DNA of 64,000 bases from Treponema sp. OMZ 787 (GCF_024181225.1 NZ_CP051198.1:2418001-2482000), one strand, 5' to 3'; positions 8,878 through 17,300 are shown, counted from the first letter of the stretch. The notes: generated by a model from the sequence alone, not told the origin. Translations and numbers: made by a program.

Positions 8878-9938
8878 ATTCCCTTCCTTTTTAAAAGAAG
8901 TATCTTAATGCGTGAAATATTTTTACTCAATCTTGAAGTCAAGCGCAGGCTTAACAAGTTTGCAGAAATAAAAAGAAAAACTACAGCCTGTAAAAATACG
9001 GCCGTATCAAAAACCAAAGAACCTGACATTACGGCAGCATCGGAAGCGCTTTGTATCCAAGAGTATAAGAAGGCAGCCGGGATAAGGGCAAAAAAACTAT
9101 TCTTTGCTATAAGGGCAACGGCTAGGGCAGACCATCCCATCCCCGACGAAAAAGAGAGATGACAGATATACCAAGTTCCCGTAATTGCAAAAAAACCGGT
9201 TAAACCGTGAAGACCGGCAGAAATTCCCATTCCTGCAAGAGGCGGAGCATAAACGGAAAAACCTGCAAACTTGGAAAACTCAGGCGCCGTTCCTGAAAGC
9301 CGCAAACGGTAGCCCCACTTTGTTTTAGCAAAAAAAATAATAAAAAACAAAACCAAAATAATAGAAAACACAAAAGAAATATTCAATGAAGAAGGCGGCA
9401 AAAAAGTTTTAAGCTGAAAGGCTTCTTTTATTGGAGGCAGGGCCAGTAAATTACCCGATGTATCCCGCAAAGGATTACCGATAAGATAATTTACAACAGG
9501 CAGGATAGCCGCAGAAATTAAAAAAGAAGTTAAAAGCTCATCCGCATTAAATTTAATTTTTAAAAATCCCGAAAAAAGACCGATTAAGCTGCAAGCAAAA
9601 AAAACGATAAAGCCTGTAAGAACAAGCTGCACGATCGGCTCTGCCCAAGTATGCTGTAAAAGAATTCCGGTCAAAAGACCCGCAAAATATATTTGCCCCT
9701 CGCCGCCCAAATTAAAACAGCCGCATTTAAAAGCAAATAAGGAACCGGAGGCCGCAAACAACAAAAGGGATGTTTTGTTCAGCATGTTTCCAAAATACCA
9801 AACGGAAGAAAAGGGTTTTAAAAAAAATTCCGACAATGCTTCTTTAGGATTTTGCGAGCCCATGGAGATAAAGATAATTATTACTATAGTACCGAGAAAA
9901 AACGCAGCTCCCGAACTTAAAAATTTATACCTTCTCAA
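8874..9938 (-). CDS. Nucleoside ABC transporter permease (NupP-like)
   Basis: This 354-residue permease has about ten hydrophobic segments and family motifs FNLGGEGQIYFAGLLTG and SSGMGWSALAVALIAKNSF. The start is TTG at 9938, overlapping the TGA of the ATPase gene (TTGA), which argues for translational coupling. The C-terminus is strongly basic (SRLSKNISRIKILLLKRKG). It pairs with the shorter downstream permease to make a heterodimeric channel. Confidence 0.88.
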   Translation of the reverse strand: MRRYKFLSSGAAFFLGTIVIIIFISMGSQNPKEALSEFFLKPFSSVWYFGNMLNKTSLLLFAASGSLFAFKCGCFNLGGEGQIYFAGLLTGILLQHTWAEPIVQLVLTGFIVFFACSLIGLFSGFLKIKFNADELLTSFLISAAILPVVNYLIGNPLRDTSGNLLALPPIKEAFQLKTFLPPSSLNISFVFSIILVLFFIIFFAKTKWGYRLRLSGTAPEFSKFAGFSVYAPPLAGMGISAGLHGLTGFFAITGTWYICHLSFSSGMGWSALAVALIAKNSFFALIPAAFLYSWIQSASDAAVMSGSLVFDTAVFLQAVVFLFISANLLSLRLTSRLSKNISRIKILLLKRKGI

Positions 9939-11467
9939 TTTTCTTTTCCTAAAAAATAAACGGCATCAAAAGCATTTTTATAAGAAGCCGTATCGAATTC
10001 TTTTGTTAATATTACAATGGTTCGGCCTTGCTCTGCAAGAGCTCTAAATTTATTCATAAGGAGCTCTGTGCTCAAAAGATCCAACCCCCATGCAGGTTCT
10101 GCGGCTATTATAATTTCGGGATTTTCGGCAAGACAGCGCGCCAATATCAGACGCTGGAGCTGTCCGCCTGACAGGGAACCCGCCGGACGGTTTTTATCGG
10201 CGTTTATATTTTCAGCTTTCAATAAGGATAAAATAAACTCATCGGAATTCTTTTTATCGAAAAAATTATTTTTAAAGCGGTAGCAATTTAAAACTTCTTC
10301 AATTGTAAGATTTGCATCAGCTCCGCGCAAATTTCTATCCGAGGGAATAAAGCCTATTTTATTTTTTAGAAGAATGGAGGGCGTAATTTTTTCGCAGCTA
10401 AAAACTTTTTTTTCCTTTCCCGTATTTTCAATTACAATGCTGCCTGTATGATGCCTTTTATTTATATCGGCATTCTTAAGCATCCCTGAAAGAATATCCT
10501 CCAAGTATTCGATACCGCTGTTAGGGAAGCCTACAATCCCCGTAATTCTCCCGCATTCGGCCTCAACTTGAAAATTTTTTATTTCGGAACCGAAGCCGGA
10601 ATTAAAAGAAATACAAAAACCGAAACCGCACTTTTTTTCTTCAATATTTTTATCGTGATGTTTTTGCAGTTCTTTTTCAGATTTTAAAAATTTATCGCCT
10701 GAAAATATTTGCTTTTTTATAAAAAGTTCGGCTTCATCATTATTTCCCAAATCTTCTGTTAAAAAGGAGCCTTGCATTTTTCCGTTTTTTAAAACCGAAA
10801 TCCTATCGGCAAAATTTAAAGCTTCTTCAACCTTATGAGTAATCAGCACAGTACCTATTTTTTCTTCGATACACATTTTTTTTAATACCGAAAAAAAATC
10901 ATACCGCTCCTTATCCGTAAAAACTGAAGCCGGTTCATCTAAAATTAAAAACTGAGGATTTGTATAAAGGGCCGAGAACATTGCAGTGTAAAATCTTTTA
11001 TCTGCAGAAAGATTTTTTATCTTGGCATTTAAGTCCAAGTCAACATTCCATTTGGATTTTAAACTTTCTATTTTTTGTTTTTCGGCATTAAGGTTTATAA
11101 GCGATAAAAAGCTCCTCTGTTTTGTGCCTATCATTATGTTTTCAAAAACACTTGCATTTGCAGCAAGGCGGGGCCTCTGATGAACAATTGCAACCCCCGC
11201 ATTTAAAGCATCGTTAGGGGAGTTAAAATTAAACACCTTATTCGCTATTTTGATAGAGCCGCTAGTCGGAGACAGAAGGCCCGAAAAAATATTTACTAAT
11301 GTAGATTTTCCGGCTCCATTTTCTCCGAGTAGGGCGTGAATTTCGGAAGTGTAAAATTCTATATTCACATTACTTAAAGCAGCACTTTTATAGACCTCAC
11401 CGGTTTGATTGTTTTCCGTTTCATAGATCTTATAAATACCGCTTAACTCGGCCGTTGTCTTTTTCAC
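9935..11467 (-). CDS. Nucleoside ABC transporter ATPase, two fused nucleotide-binding domains
   Basis: This 510-residue double ATPase is of the RbsA/NupO type. The first domain has an intact Walker A (GENGAGKST) and Walker B (FLILDEPAS), but its signature is degenerate (LSADKR). The second domain has lost Walker A (GFPNSGIEYLED) but keeps a good signature (LSGGQLQRLILAR). In a head-to-tail pair this makes one competent ATP site (Walker A of the first with signature of the second) and one dead site, an asymmetry common in this family. The start is GTG at 11467. It sits between the BMP lipoprotein gene and the permeases. Confidence 0.92.
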   Translation of the reverse strand: MKKTTAELSGIYKIYETENNQTGEVYKSAALSNVNIEFYTSEIHALLGENGAGKSTLVNIFSGLLSPTSGSIKIANKVFNFNSPNDALNAGVAIVHQRPRLAANASVFENIMIGTKQRSFLSLINLNAEKQKIESLKSKWNVDLDLNAKIKNLSADKRFYTAMFSALYTNPQFLILDEPASVFTDKERYDFFSVLKKMCIEEKIGTVLITHKVEEALNFADRISVLKNGKMQGSFLTEDLGNNDEAELFIKKQIFSGDKFLKSEKELQKHHDKNIEEKKCGFGFCISFNSGFGSEIKNFQVEAECGRITGIVGFPNSGIEYLEDILSGMLKNADINKRHHTGSIVIENTGKEKKVFSCEKITPSILLKNKIGFIPSDRNLRGADANLTIEEVLNCYRFKNNFFDKKNSDEFILSLLKAENINADKNRPAGSLSGGQLQRLILARCLAENPEIIIAAEPAWGLDLLSTELLMNKFRALAEQGRTIVILTKEFDTASYKNAFDAVYFLGKEN

Positions 11468-11491
11468 TTCACAAAACTCGATTTTAAAAAT

Positions 11492-12529
11492 TTATTTTAC
11501 CGACAAATCCAAAGAACCATCTGATATTTTATTCAGCATTTCATCTTGTTTTTTTCTGATTTCTTCGGGAACGGTTTGCATATAAATTTCATCATCCGAA
11601 ATAAAATTTACATAACCTTCTTTGATACCCAAGGTGGAAGGACTTCCTTCTTTTAGCTTTCCCTCAATAAAGTTTAAAATCTGTTCATAGGCAAGTTTTT
11701 GCTGCTTCATTTCGGAACTTGAAATTACATAGCCCTTCGCTTTTGCATAGCCGTTATTATCGAACCAAGAAACATAGAAACCTAATTCTTTTGCCGCGGC
11801 AAGAACTCCTTGATTTGCACCGCCCGAAATAGGCATTATTACATCAGCTCCGTTTTTATACATTGCACGAGCAAGCTCGGCACCCTTTGCTGCATCATAC
11901 CAGTTTCCTACAATTTTAAAATCAACGGTAAATTCGGAATCGGCAGCTTTGGCTCCTTCAAGGAAGGCAGGCAAAATTATATTCATCATTGCAGGATATT
12001 CTTGTCCCGCTATGAGTCCTATTTTCTTTTTGGGATTTGCAAATTCCATCTTGCTTAAACTTACCAAGGCAGAAATATAGCCTGCTATATAGGCCTGTTC
12101 TCTTTGATTGTATCTGAAGGTAGTAATCATGGGGTTCCCTTCGGCATAGGCATCCAAAAGCAAAAACTTTTGATTGGGAAATTGCTTTGAAATAGGAGCG
12201 ATGAGGCCGGGCATAGCAGGATTGGAAGAAACAATCAAATCATATTTTCCATCCACGGCTAAGGAAGTAAGCTTCGTACCCCATTCCGCCTGATTGGTGC
12301 CGGCTTCCAAAATCTTCAAGTTTACCTTTTTACCGGTTCCGATTGCAGAAGCAACAGCTTCTTCTACACCTGCAGCCAACATATCATAAACCGGACTTTC
12401 AGCCCTGACACCGGGAACAAAAACCGCAATACCGATTTCTTTTTCTTTTTGCATATTTTCAGTTTTTGTACATGAAAAAACTATTAAAAGAAAAGAAACA
12501 AATAAAATAAAATTAAAAATCTTTCTCAT
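11492..12529 (-). CDS. BMP-family nucleoside-binding lipoprotein (TmpC/PnrA-like)
   Basis: This 345-residue periplasmic receptor lipoprotein feeds the downstream importer. The signal peptide MRKIFNFILFVSFLLIVFSC ends in a lipobox Cys. The mature part has BMP family motifs: IGIAVFVPGVRAESPVYDM, YDLIVSSNPAMPG, GLIAGQEYPAM and ADVIMPISGGANQG. It belongs to the family of T. pallidum TmpC/PnrA and Bacillus NupN, which bind purine nucleosides. The ATG at 12529 is preferred over one 12 codons upstream because it gives a clean lipoprotein signal. Confidence 0.92.
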   Translation of the reverse strand: MRKIFNFILFVSFLLIVFSCTKTENMQKEKEIGIAVFVPGVRAESPVYDMLAAGVEEAVASAIGTGKKVNLKILEAGTNQAEWGTKLTSLAVDGKYDLIVSSNPAMPGLIAPISKQFPNQKFLLLDAYAEGNPMITTFRYNQREQAYIAGYISALVSLSKMEFANPKKKIGLIAGQEYPAMMNIILPAFLEGAKAADSEFTVDFKIVGNWYDAAKGAELARAMYKNGADVIMPISGGANQGVLAAAKELGFYVSWFDNNGYAKAKGYVISSSEMKQQKLAYEQILNFIEGKLKEGSPSTLGIKEGYVNFISDDEIYMQTVPEEIRKKQDEMLNKISDGSLDLSVK

Positions 12530-12607
12530 GGCTAACAATATAACAAAAAAGAGAGGCGAGTGCAAGATAGGAAGAGTATTTTTGTAGTTAGAATTTTAAA
12601 TCTGCAT

Positions 12608-12976
12608 TCATCCCGGTATCCTCCGTACTATCTTATGAATAAATACAGCAACAGCATATGATATTATAAATATAATTATGCCATTGAAGAGAAAAACAGA
12701 ATAAAAAATAGTACCTAAACTTTCCACCACAAAAAAATATCCTACATCAATAAAAAAACCAATTAAACAGCCAAAAAAATGAGATATAATAAATATTATT
12801 AATGAAGTTAAAAAAAAGTATAATCCATTTTTTTGCATATTTAAAAATATAAATAAAACAACCATTATTGGAACAAATACAAGTTGCAAAAAATATTTAT
12901 TATCCCCAACCGAGGTGATAATATAAAAAATCATTAGACTAAGCATAAAAGCCTTTTTACTTCGTATAAAATTCAC
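12608..12976 (-). CDS. Small four-helix membrane protein, unknown
   Basis: This 122-residue hydrophobic protein has about four membrane segments and a basic C-terminus (HKIVRRIPG). No family was recognised. It is the last gene of the accessory island, after gene remnants and 13 kb from the Rhs fragment's upstream genes. Immunity proteins to membrane-active toxins can look like this, but nothing in the sequence proves such a role. Confidence 0.55.
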   Translation of the reverse strand: MNFIRSKKAFMLSLMIFYIITSVGDNKYFLQLVFVPIMVVLFIFLNMQKNGLYFFLTSLIIFIISHFFGCLIGFFIDVGYFFVVESLGTIFYSVFLFNGIIIFIISYAVAVFIHKIVRRIPG

Positions 12977-13012
12977 TACTAAACAACTCCAACCTTATTT
13001 TTCATTTTCCAA

Positions 13013-13200
13013 ACTGTCTTTTTTCCTTCCTATAAAAATATAATAATTAGTCCAAAAGAAAATTCATGATATTAATTAGTAATAAATAGTTTTGTTTTCA
13101 TAACCAAAACCATTTATTTTAACAACGAACAAAAATCAGCTTTCATCAAACATATGATCATATGTCAATATTACAATGCATATTCCAAATTTTTTCATAC
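13013..13200 (-). pseudogene. Collapsed remnants of two genes found intact at 17.3-19.1 kb
   Basis: Positions 13026-13069 match 17298-17340, the 3' end of the 17301-17810 lipoprotein gene, almost base for base. Positions 13128-13164 match 18732-18768 (3' end of the 18740-19057 gene). Positions 13165-13200 match 19021-19058 (5' end of that same gene), with its middle deleted. The order on the minus strand is the same as in the intact block, and the MORN gene between them is missing. This is a decayed duplicate of that block, and nothing here can code for a full protein. Confidence 0.75.
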
Positions 13201-13260
13201 CTTTTCTCCATTATTAAAATTGATTAGTCAAAATATTTACAATATTTTACTCCTCGCAGT

Positions 13261-13365
13261 TTATAAAATATTCCTATCTTCAAAACGACTGCTTAAAGGC
13301 CGGTCAATCGCTGTCCGAAAAATGAGATAGTTAGGTTGTGAATACAAATAAGGCTTTATTTTCAT
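13261..13365 (-). repeat. Leader-coding repeat, copy 1
   Basis: On the minus strand an ATG at 13365 opens a 34-codon frame (MKIKPYLYSQPNYLIFRTAI, then 14 more residues). The first 20 codons match the same leader at 17206 and the FRTAI core at 15186. Bases 13305-13334 correspond to 17146-17175 with a single changed base. After FRTAID this copy departs from the others, and it lacks the 32-base palindrome. It lies just downstream of the 13376-14125 gene and upstream of collapsed gene remnants. Confidence 0.65.
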
Positions 13366-13375
13366 AATATTTTTC

Positions 13376-14125
13376 TCATGTAAGCAAATCATCCGACAAC
13401 GATGTTTTAAAATAATTTATGTATAGTTTTTTAAAAGCATCTAACTGCTCTTTCGACATTTTTTTTAATACCCCTGAGTTAATTATTCGAATCATTATTT
13501 TTTTTTGTTCTTCTTCTAAAGGCGAACTTTCAGTAAACGGAATGACCGGTTTATTTCTTTTAAATTTCTTCCAATTTTCTATTATATGCTCCACATCACG
13601 AACATGCATAACCATACTTGATATTTGTAACAATGGATAACTTTTTTCAAAAAATAACCGTTTTTTACTATTGCAAAAACCCAATGTATCATTATAATAG
13701 CAATATCCTACACTTACAAGTTCGTCCCAATGTTTTTCAAGACCATTTAATAACCGTATTTGAAATTTATTATGAAAATGTCGATATAAAAGGCTTACAG
13801 AACTATCTGCTACCAAGGCTGTAAGCATCAGCCATGAATTTTCTACAGTTTTTTTCATATACCATGACACAACATCAGATGTATAGACTTCATCATATAA
13901 AATATAATCACTTAAAACTGATGGAAAAAACGCATTCGGTACTGCACGTGTAGGATATCCATCAACCATTACGATTGGCGTATCTTCCGTAACTTCCATC
14001 ATTTTATCCGGAGCTTGTATTTTTTTTATAAAATTCTTCATAAAAACTATATTATGATTTTTTAACGGCCTTAATCTTTTTATAACTTCGTTGTATGATC
14101 CAAATAATATGCTAGGTATTTTCAT
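13376..14125 (-). CDS. Hypothetical cytoplasmic protein in Rhs-associated island
   Basis: This 249-residue soluble protein has no signal peptide and matches no family I know. It is rich in aromatic and basic residues, with stretches such as IVMVDGYPTRAVPNAFF and LEKHWDELVSVGYCYYND, and a helical C-terminus. It lies 19 bases after the 205-codon exported-protein gene and before leader-coding repeat copy 1. An immunity or orphan-tip role is possible by context only. Confidence 0.6.
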   Translation of the reverse strand: MKIPSILFGSYNEVIKRLRPLKNHNIVFMKNFIKKIQAPDKMMEVTEDTPIVMVDGYPTRAVPNAFFPSVLSDYILYDEVYTSDVVSWYMKKTVENSWLMLTALVADSSVSLLYRHFHNKFQIRLLNGLEKHWDELVSVGYCYYNDTLGFCNSKKRLFFEKSYPLLQISSMVMHVRDVEHIIENWKKFKRNKPVIPFTESSPLEEEQKKIMIRIINSGVLKKMSKEQLDAFKKLYINYFKTSLSDDLLT

Positions 14126-14144
14126 TTAAATATTCCTATATTTT

Positions 14145-14747
14145 TTATAATCTAGTGAATTTAATTCCACATATTGCAAACATATTTTCTTCAAATGTTT
14201 TTCCTTCTCCTATTCGATATAAAAGCCGATCCTTTTGTGGAACAAATTGATTAAAATAGTAATATAATTGCTTAGCCCACATATAAGTCTCAGGATTAGC
14301 AGTATCTCCATACACAATATTAGCATACTTTTTATTACATATACGCAAATAAAATGGTTGATTCATTCCTCGTATATCAGAATATTTTTTATGATTATTA
14401 TTCGATATTAACCTTAGATTGATTTGTTTACTAATAATATGGAATTCATCTGAGGTCAATTTACCTATTAAATTATGTTGAGAGTTTGAATTAAAAAAAA
14501 CAATACACTTTTCATAGTTTTTTGAAGCAACAAAAACAAGATGCCAATAAAATTTATTATTATTTTCACTGATTCTTGCAGGAACACCTATTTCATAAAA
14601 TTCCCATATATCATTACTATTAAAATAAGATTTAAAAAAGACATTTGCTTTATCATCATTAGCAATTAAATAAGGAAGATCAAACCCATGTAATACGTCA
14701 AAACATAGTATAAACATAATAATAATTAATGAATAATATTTTTTCAT
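14145..14747 (-). CDS. Hypothetical exported protein in Rhs-associated island
   Basis: This 200-residue protein has a signal peptide (MKKYYSLIIIMFILCFDVLHG). The start at 14747 was chosen over an ATG five codons upstream because GGAG lies 9 bases before it and it begins 4 bases after the preceding stop. The mature part is rich in Asn, Tyr and Lys. No family was recognised. Its position directly after the metalloprotease-like fragment makes it a candidate immunity protein, acting outside the cytoplasm if so. This is inference. Confidence 0.6.
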   Translation of the reverse strand: MKKYYSLIIIMFILCFDVLHGFDLPYLIANDDKANVFFKSYFNSNDIWEFYEIGVPARISENNNKFYWHLVFVASKNYEKCIVFFNSNSQHNLIGKLTSDEFHIISKQINLRLISNNNHKKYSDIRGMNQPFYLRICNKKYANIVYGDTANPETYMWAKQLYYYFNQFVPQKDRLLYRIGEGKTFEENMFAICGIKFTRL

Positions 14748-14751
14748 CGCA

Positions 14752-15186
14752 TTATTCTCCACATTTCCATTCTTCTTTTAGTAACATCTTTTGATCGTAT
14801 AGGAATAATTTCACCACAGTATCATAAGCATGTGTTAATTCATGAGCAATAATTCCGACTGGATATAAGAGCGTACCTAAATCAATATACTTCACATCGG
14901 ACGAAAAGTAAATATCAGAATCAATCATATAAAAGACTCTTCCTTTCCTTGCCATTAAGAATCCCGAACCTTTCTTATAGCTTTTATTATTGCATAAAAC
15001 ATAAAAGTAAACAAGTATCGGTATAGCGCTTTTCATGGCTTTGCTTTCGCTTCGGTATCTTTCCGCAGAAATTACTGCGGAAAAATGTACAGCAAAAGCA
15101 ATTTTTATAAATTGCTTTTGCTCCCTTGCAATCGCTGTCCGAAAGAGATAGGTTAATTGCTTTAATAAACACTCTTTATTTTTCAT
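14752..15186 (-). CDS. Zincin-like metallopeptidase fragment fused to the leader-coding repeat
   Basis: This 144-residue frame has two parts. Residues 1-48 are the shared leader (ending AFAVHFSAVIS), identical in most positions to the peptide at 17206. Residues about 50-144 include GFLMARKGRVFYMIDSD and then HELTHAYD, an HExxH zinc-binding motif of the kind found in Rhs-associated M91-like effector domains. No third zinc ligand can be assigned with confidence. It looks like a displaced Rhs tip joined to the leader by recombination. Whether it makes active protein is unknown. Confidence 0.5.
   Translation of the reverse strand: MKNKECLLKQLTYLFRTAIAREQKQFIKIAFAVHFSAVISAERYRSESKAMKSAIPILVYFYVLCNNKSYKKGSGFLMARKGRVFYMIDSDIYFSSDVKYIDLGTLLYPVGIIAHELTHAYDTVVKLFLYDQKMLLKEEWKCGE
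15060..15186 (-). repeat. Leader-coding repeat, copy 2, with two palindromes
   Basis: Positions 15077-15145 match 17094-17162 with only two differences. The core 15091-15122 is a perfect inverted repeat (14-base arms AGCAAAAGCAATTT, loop TTAT). A second inverted repeat (TTTCCGCAG/CTGCGGAAA) occupies 15060-15083. The element is read in frame as the first part of the metallopeptidase-like fragment. Confidence 0.75.
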
Positions 15187-15231
15187 AAATCAAATTTACA
15201 ATATTGCAAATATAATACCTTTTAATTATAA

Positions 15232-15624
15232 TTAACTTTCTATAATTTTCAATCCTTCAGGAAACCGATCTAAAATGCATTCTTTAGGAATGCGATAATT
15301 ATACCAATGCAATATCGAATCATCGTCTTTTTTTCCCATACAGATTCTTTTACAACTACTGTTTTTTTTCTTAAAAAGATTATCGCAATCTACCAATATT
15401 TTTATCTCTTCATCAGAAACATCACAATGGGTAAATATTTCTTCCAATACATTTCACGTGCATAAATTATTTAAATACTCATAAATTAAGTATTCTTTTC
15501 TAAATGGCATATCTTCACAAGCTTTTTTCCATTTGTTTAAAACATAGGGTAAGCCAAATTTTTTAACTAAAATTAAATATTTACTTTTAGCAATAAAATC
15601 ATCTACATTCTCAAGAGTTTTCAT
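15232..15624 (-). pseudogene. Broken paralogue of the adjacent candidate immunity gene
   Basis: An ATG at 15624, overlapping the stop of the upstream gene by 14 bases, opens a frame of 56 codons (MKTLENVDDFIAKSKYLILV and onward). TGA at 15454-15456 interrupts it, and the same frame continues to 15232. Joined across the stop, the product aligns with the 15611-16117 protein: FGLPYVLNKWKKA against GGFNYLLNKWDEI, and LHWYNYRIPKECILDRFPEG against LYWFYYRVPPERIPNWYSEG. It is therefore a tandem duplicate with an in-frame stop. A 71-codon frame downstream of the stop (15447-15232) could still be translated on its own. Confidence 0.75.
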
Positions 15625-16117
15625 TACATTGCTTCACCCATTCACGATATATTTTCATTTCAGTACTACCTTCAGAATACCAATTTGGAATTCTTTCAGG
15701 AGGAACTCGGTAGTAAAACCAGTATAATTTTGGATCTTCAGGCTCCTTAATACTGTTTCTATTTATCCATACATAAGGAACTTCAACTGTCTTTTTGATA
15801 AATATTTTATCTACTTTTTTTATAAATACTTTTACTTTTTTCGTGATTTTACAATTTTGTTCTACATCAAAAATAGAACATCGAATATTTAAATGGTGCA
15901 GATAATCATCATGCTGATAATGAAAAGATGTATCATACGGAAGTTTATTAACAATCTCATCCCATTTATTTAATAAATAATTAAAACCTCCAAGCTCAAT
16001 AAGTTTTTCAGAATGTTTTCCTAATTGTAAGTAATCATTTATTTCTTTACTTATTCTAAAAACTTGGATATCTTCTTTATTGAAAATCTCTTTTAAATGT
16101 TTCTCCATTTTTATCAT
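15611..16117 (-). CDS. Candidate immunity protein for the Rhs tip
   Basis: This 168-residue soluble acidic/basic protein has no recognised family. Its start overlaps the 3' end of the Rhs fragment by about 40 bases (AAGGA lies 10 bases before the ATG). Immediate overlap downstream of a toxin tip is the usual place for the cognate immunity gene. Characteristic stretches are GGFNYLLNKWDEIVNKLPYD and LYWFYYRVPPERIPNWYSEG. A broken paralogue follows directly, as is common where immunity genes are duplicated. Confidence 0.6.
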   Translation of the reverse strand: MIKMEKHLKEIFNKEDIQVFRISKEINDYLQLGKHSEKLIELGGFNYLLNKWDEIVNKLPYDTSFHYQHDDYLHHLNIRCSIFDVEQNCKITKKVKVFIKKVDKIFIKKTVEVPYVWINRNSIKEPEDPKLYWFYYRVPPERIPNWYSEGSTEMKIYREWVKQCNENS

Positions 16118-16991
16118 AAAACATCGTTCCTTTACCTTCCGCAGAAGGATTATGAATAATTAATGTGCCGTCAGAACCTAAGTATGCTTTAGCACCGTCT
16201 TTTCTACGAATTCCAACTTCAGTATCAGGATCATTTAAGACTTCATCCATTTTATCTTTTATTCCCTGTTTTGTAGGATCATCTAAATTTATTTCAGGAC
16301 CATGACCGCCATCAAGAGCATGTTGTGCAATTTCATCTTTATCCTTCTCTGGAATATCCCTACTTGCTCCAGGCTCATCTGTTAAAGTTTTTGCCAATTG
16401 ATATATATCATAAATAGTCCATATGCCAATAATAATCTCGGCTATAGGTAGAGGACCATCGGCAGCTGCAAAAGCAGCTTTAGGTGCTGCCTTTTTAACA
16501 GCAAATTTTAAAATTTCTTTAAAAGACAGCTGAGCAGCTACCCTTCCATCCGGATCCACATACTTCACCGGATTATTCCCCGCATAATGATAAACATGCA
16601 AATTGACGGTATTAAACACTCCACCCATACCCGGTAAATTCTCGTTATGCTTTTTAGCCTCATCGTCAATGGGAGCTTTGGGTATATAATCATTTAACGC
16701 CGGATCGCCACTCAACCACCTACTATACTTCGGATCAAGGTACCTTGCTCCATAGTAGTATAAACCTGTTTCTTCGTCAAGCTCTTTGCCGGTAAACCTA
16801 AACGGTAGCTTATCCAATCCAGCTGCAACTTCTTCTATCCAAAGTTCTCCGTAAGGCGTATATTCTATATGCTCATACTGTCTGCCTCGCCAGTCGGTTA
16901 CGAATTGTGCACTTCCTAAGTGGTCGCTGTGGTAATAATACCTCTTTGCCTTTTGTTCGTCGTTCTCGCCTTGGTTATCCGTGTGCGTCAT
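16077..16991 (-). CDS. 5'-truncated Rhs core with C-terminal toxin-like tip
   Basis: The 304-residue frame starts at an internal Met, but Rhs homology continues upstream in the same frame to about 17099 (HIFVGNSRLVTAMTH), where it meets the leader repeat. The Rhs-associated core is clear: YYYHSDHLGSAQFVTDWRG, RFTGKELDEETGLYYYGARY, and HYAGNNPVKYVDPDGR near residue 145. After that comes a variable tip of about 150 residues with a short hydrophobic stretch and a C-terminal domain. That domain holds HALDGGHGPE and GTLIIHNPSAEGKGTMF. The last pattern resembles BECR-fold ribonuclease toxins, which is inference. With no Rhs shell it may be an orphan core-tip module. Confidence 0.7.
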   Translation of the reverse strand: MTHTDNQGENDEQKAKRYYYHSDHLGSAQFVTDWRGRQYEHIEYTPYGELWIEEVAAGLDKLPFRFTGKELDEETGLYYYGARYLDPKYSRWLSGDPALNDYIPKAPIDDEAKKHNENLPGMGGVFNTVNLHVYHYAGNNPVKYVDPDGRVAAQLSFKEILKFAVKKAAPKAAFAAADGPLPIAEIIIGIWTIYDIYQLAKTLTDEPGASRDIPEKDKDEIAQHALDGGHGPEINLDDPTKQGIKDKMDEVLNDPDTEVGIRRKDGAKAYLGSDGTLIIHNPSAEGKGTMFYDKNGETFKRDFQ

Positions 16992-17038
16992 GGCGGTTAC
17001 AAGCCGTGAGTTTCCTACAAATATGTGTTTGTGTACTC

Positions 17039-17206
17039 TTAATCCTTGCGGGTTGTTTTGGTCTTGTGTCGGGATATGTATTGTAAAGAAATTGCGGAAA
17101 GATGTACAGCAAAAGCAATTTTTATAAATTGCTTTTGCTCCCTTTCAATCGCTGTCCGAAAGATGAGATAGTTAGAATGTGGATAAATGTAAGGTTTTGG
17201 TTTCAT
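17039..17206 (-). repeat. Leader-coding repeat, copy 3, with palindrome
   Basis: ATG at 17206 opens a 55-codon frame (MKPKPYIYPHSNYLIFRTAI, then EREQKQFIKIAFAVHLSAIS and 15 more residues). Bases 17108-17139 are the same perfect 32-base inverted repeat as in copy 2. From about 17099 downward the DNA belongs to the Rhs gene, read in a different frame, so the junction is sharp. It may be a real small gene or the scar of cassette exchange. Confidence 0.65.
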
Positions 17207-17300
17207 TGTTTTTATATTTATCGTAAAAGTTTTATCAACTAGTTTTTAATTGTATCTCCAATTTTTTTGTTCTCTCCTACAATTAATATCATATTTCTTC

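Noticed and set aside
13261-17206. Integron attC cassettes, suggested by palindromes next to small genes (T. denticola has a chromosomal integron)
   Set aside because: The repeats encode a shared peptide, and I could not see paired RYYYAAC/GTTRRRY core sites at the gene ends.
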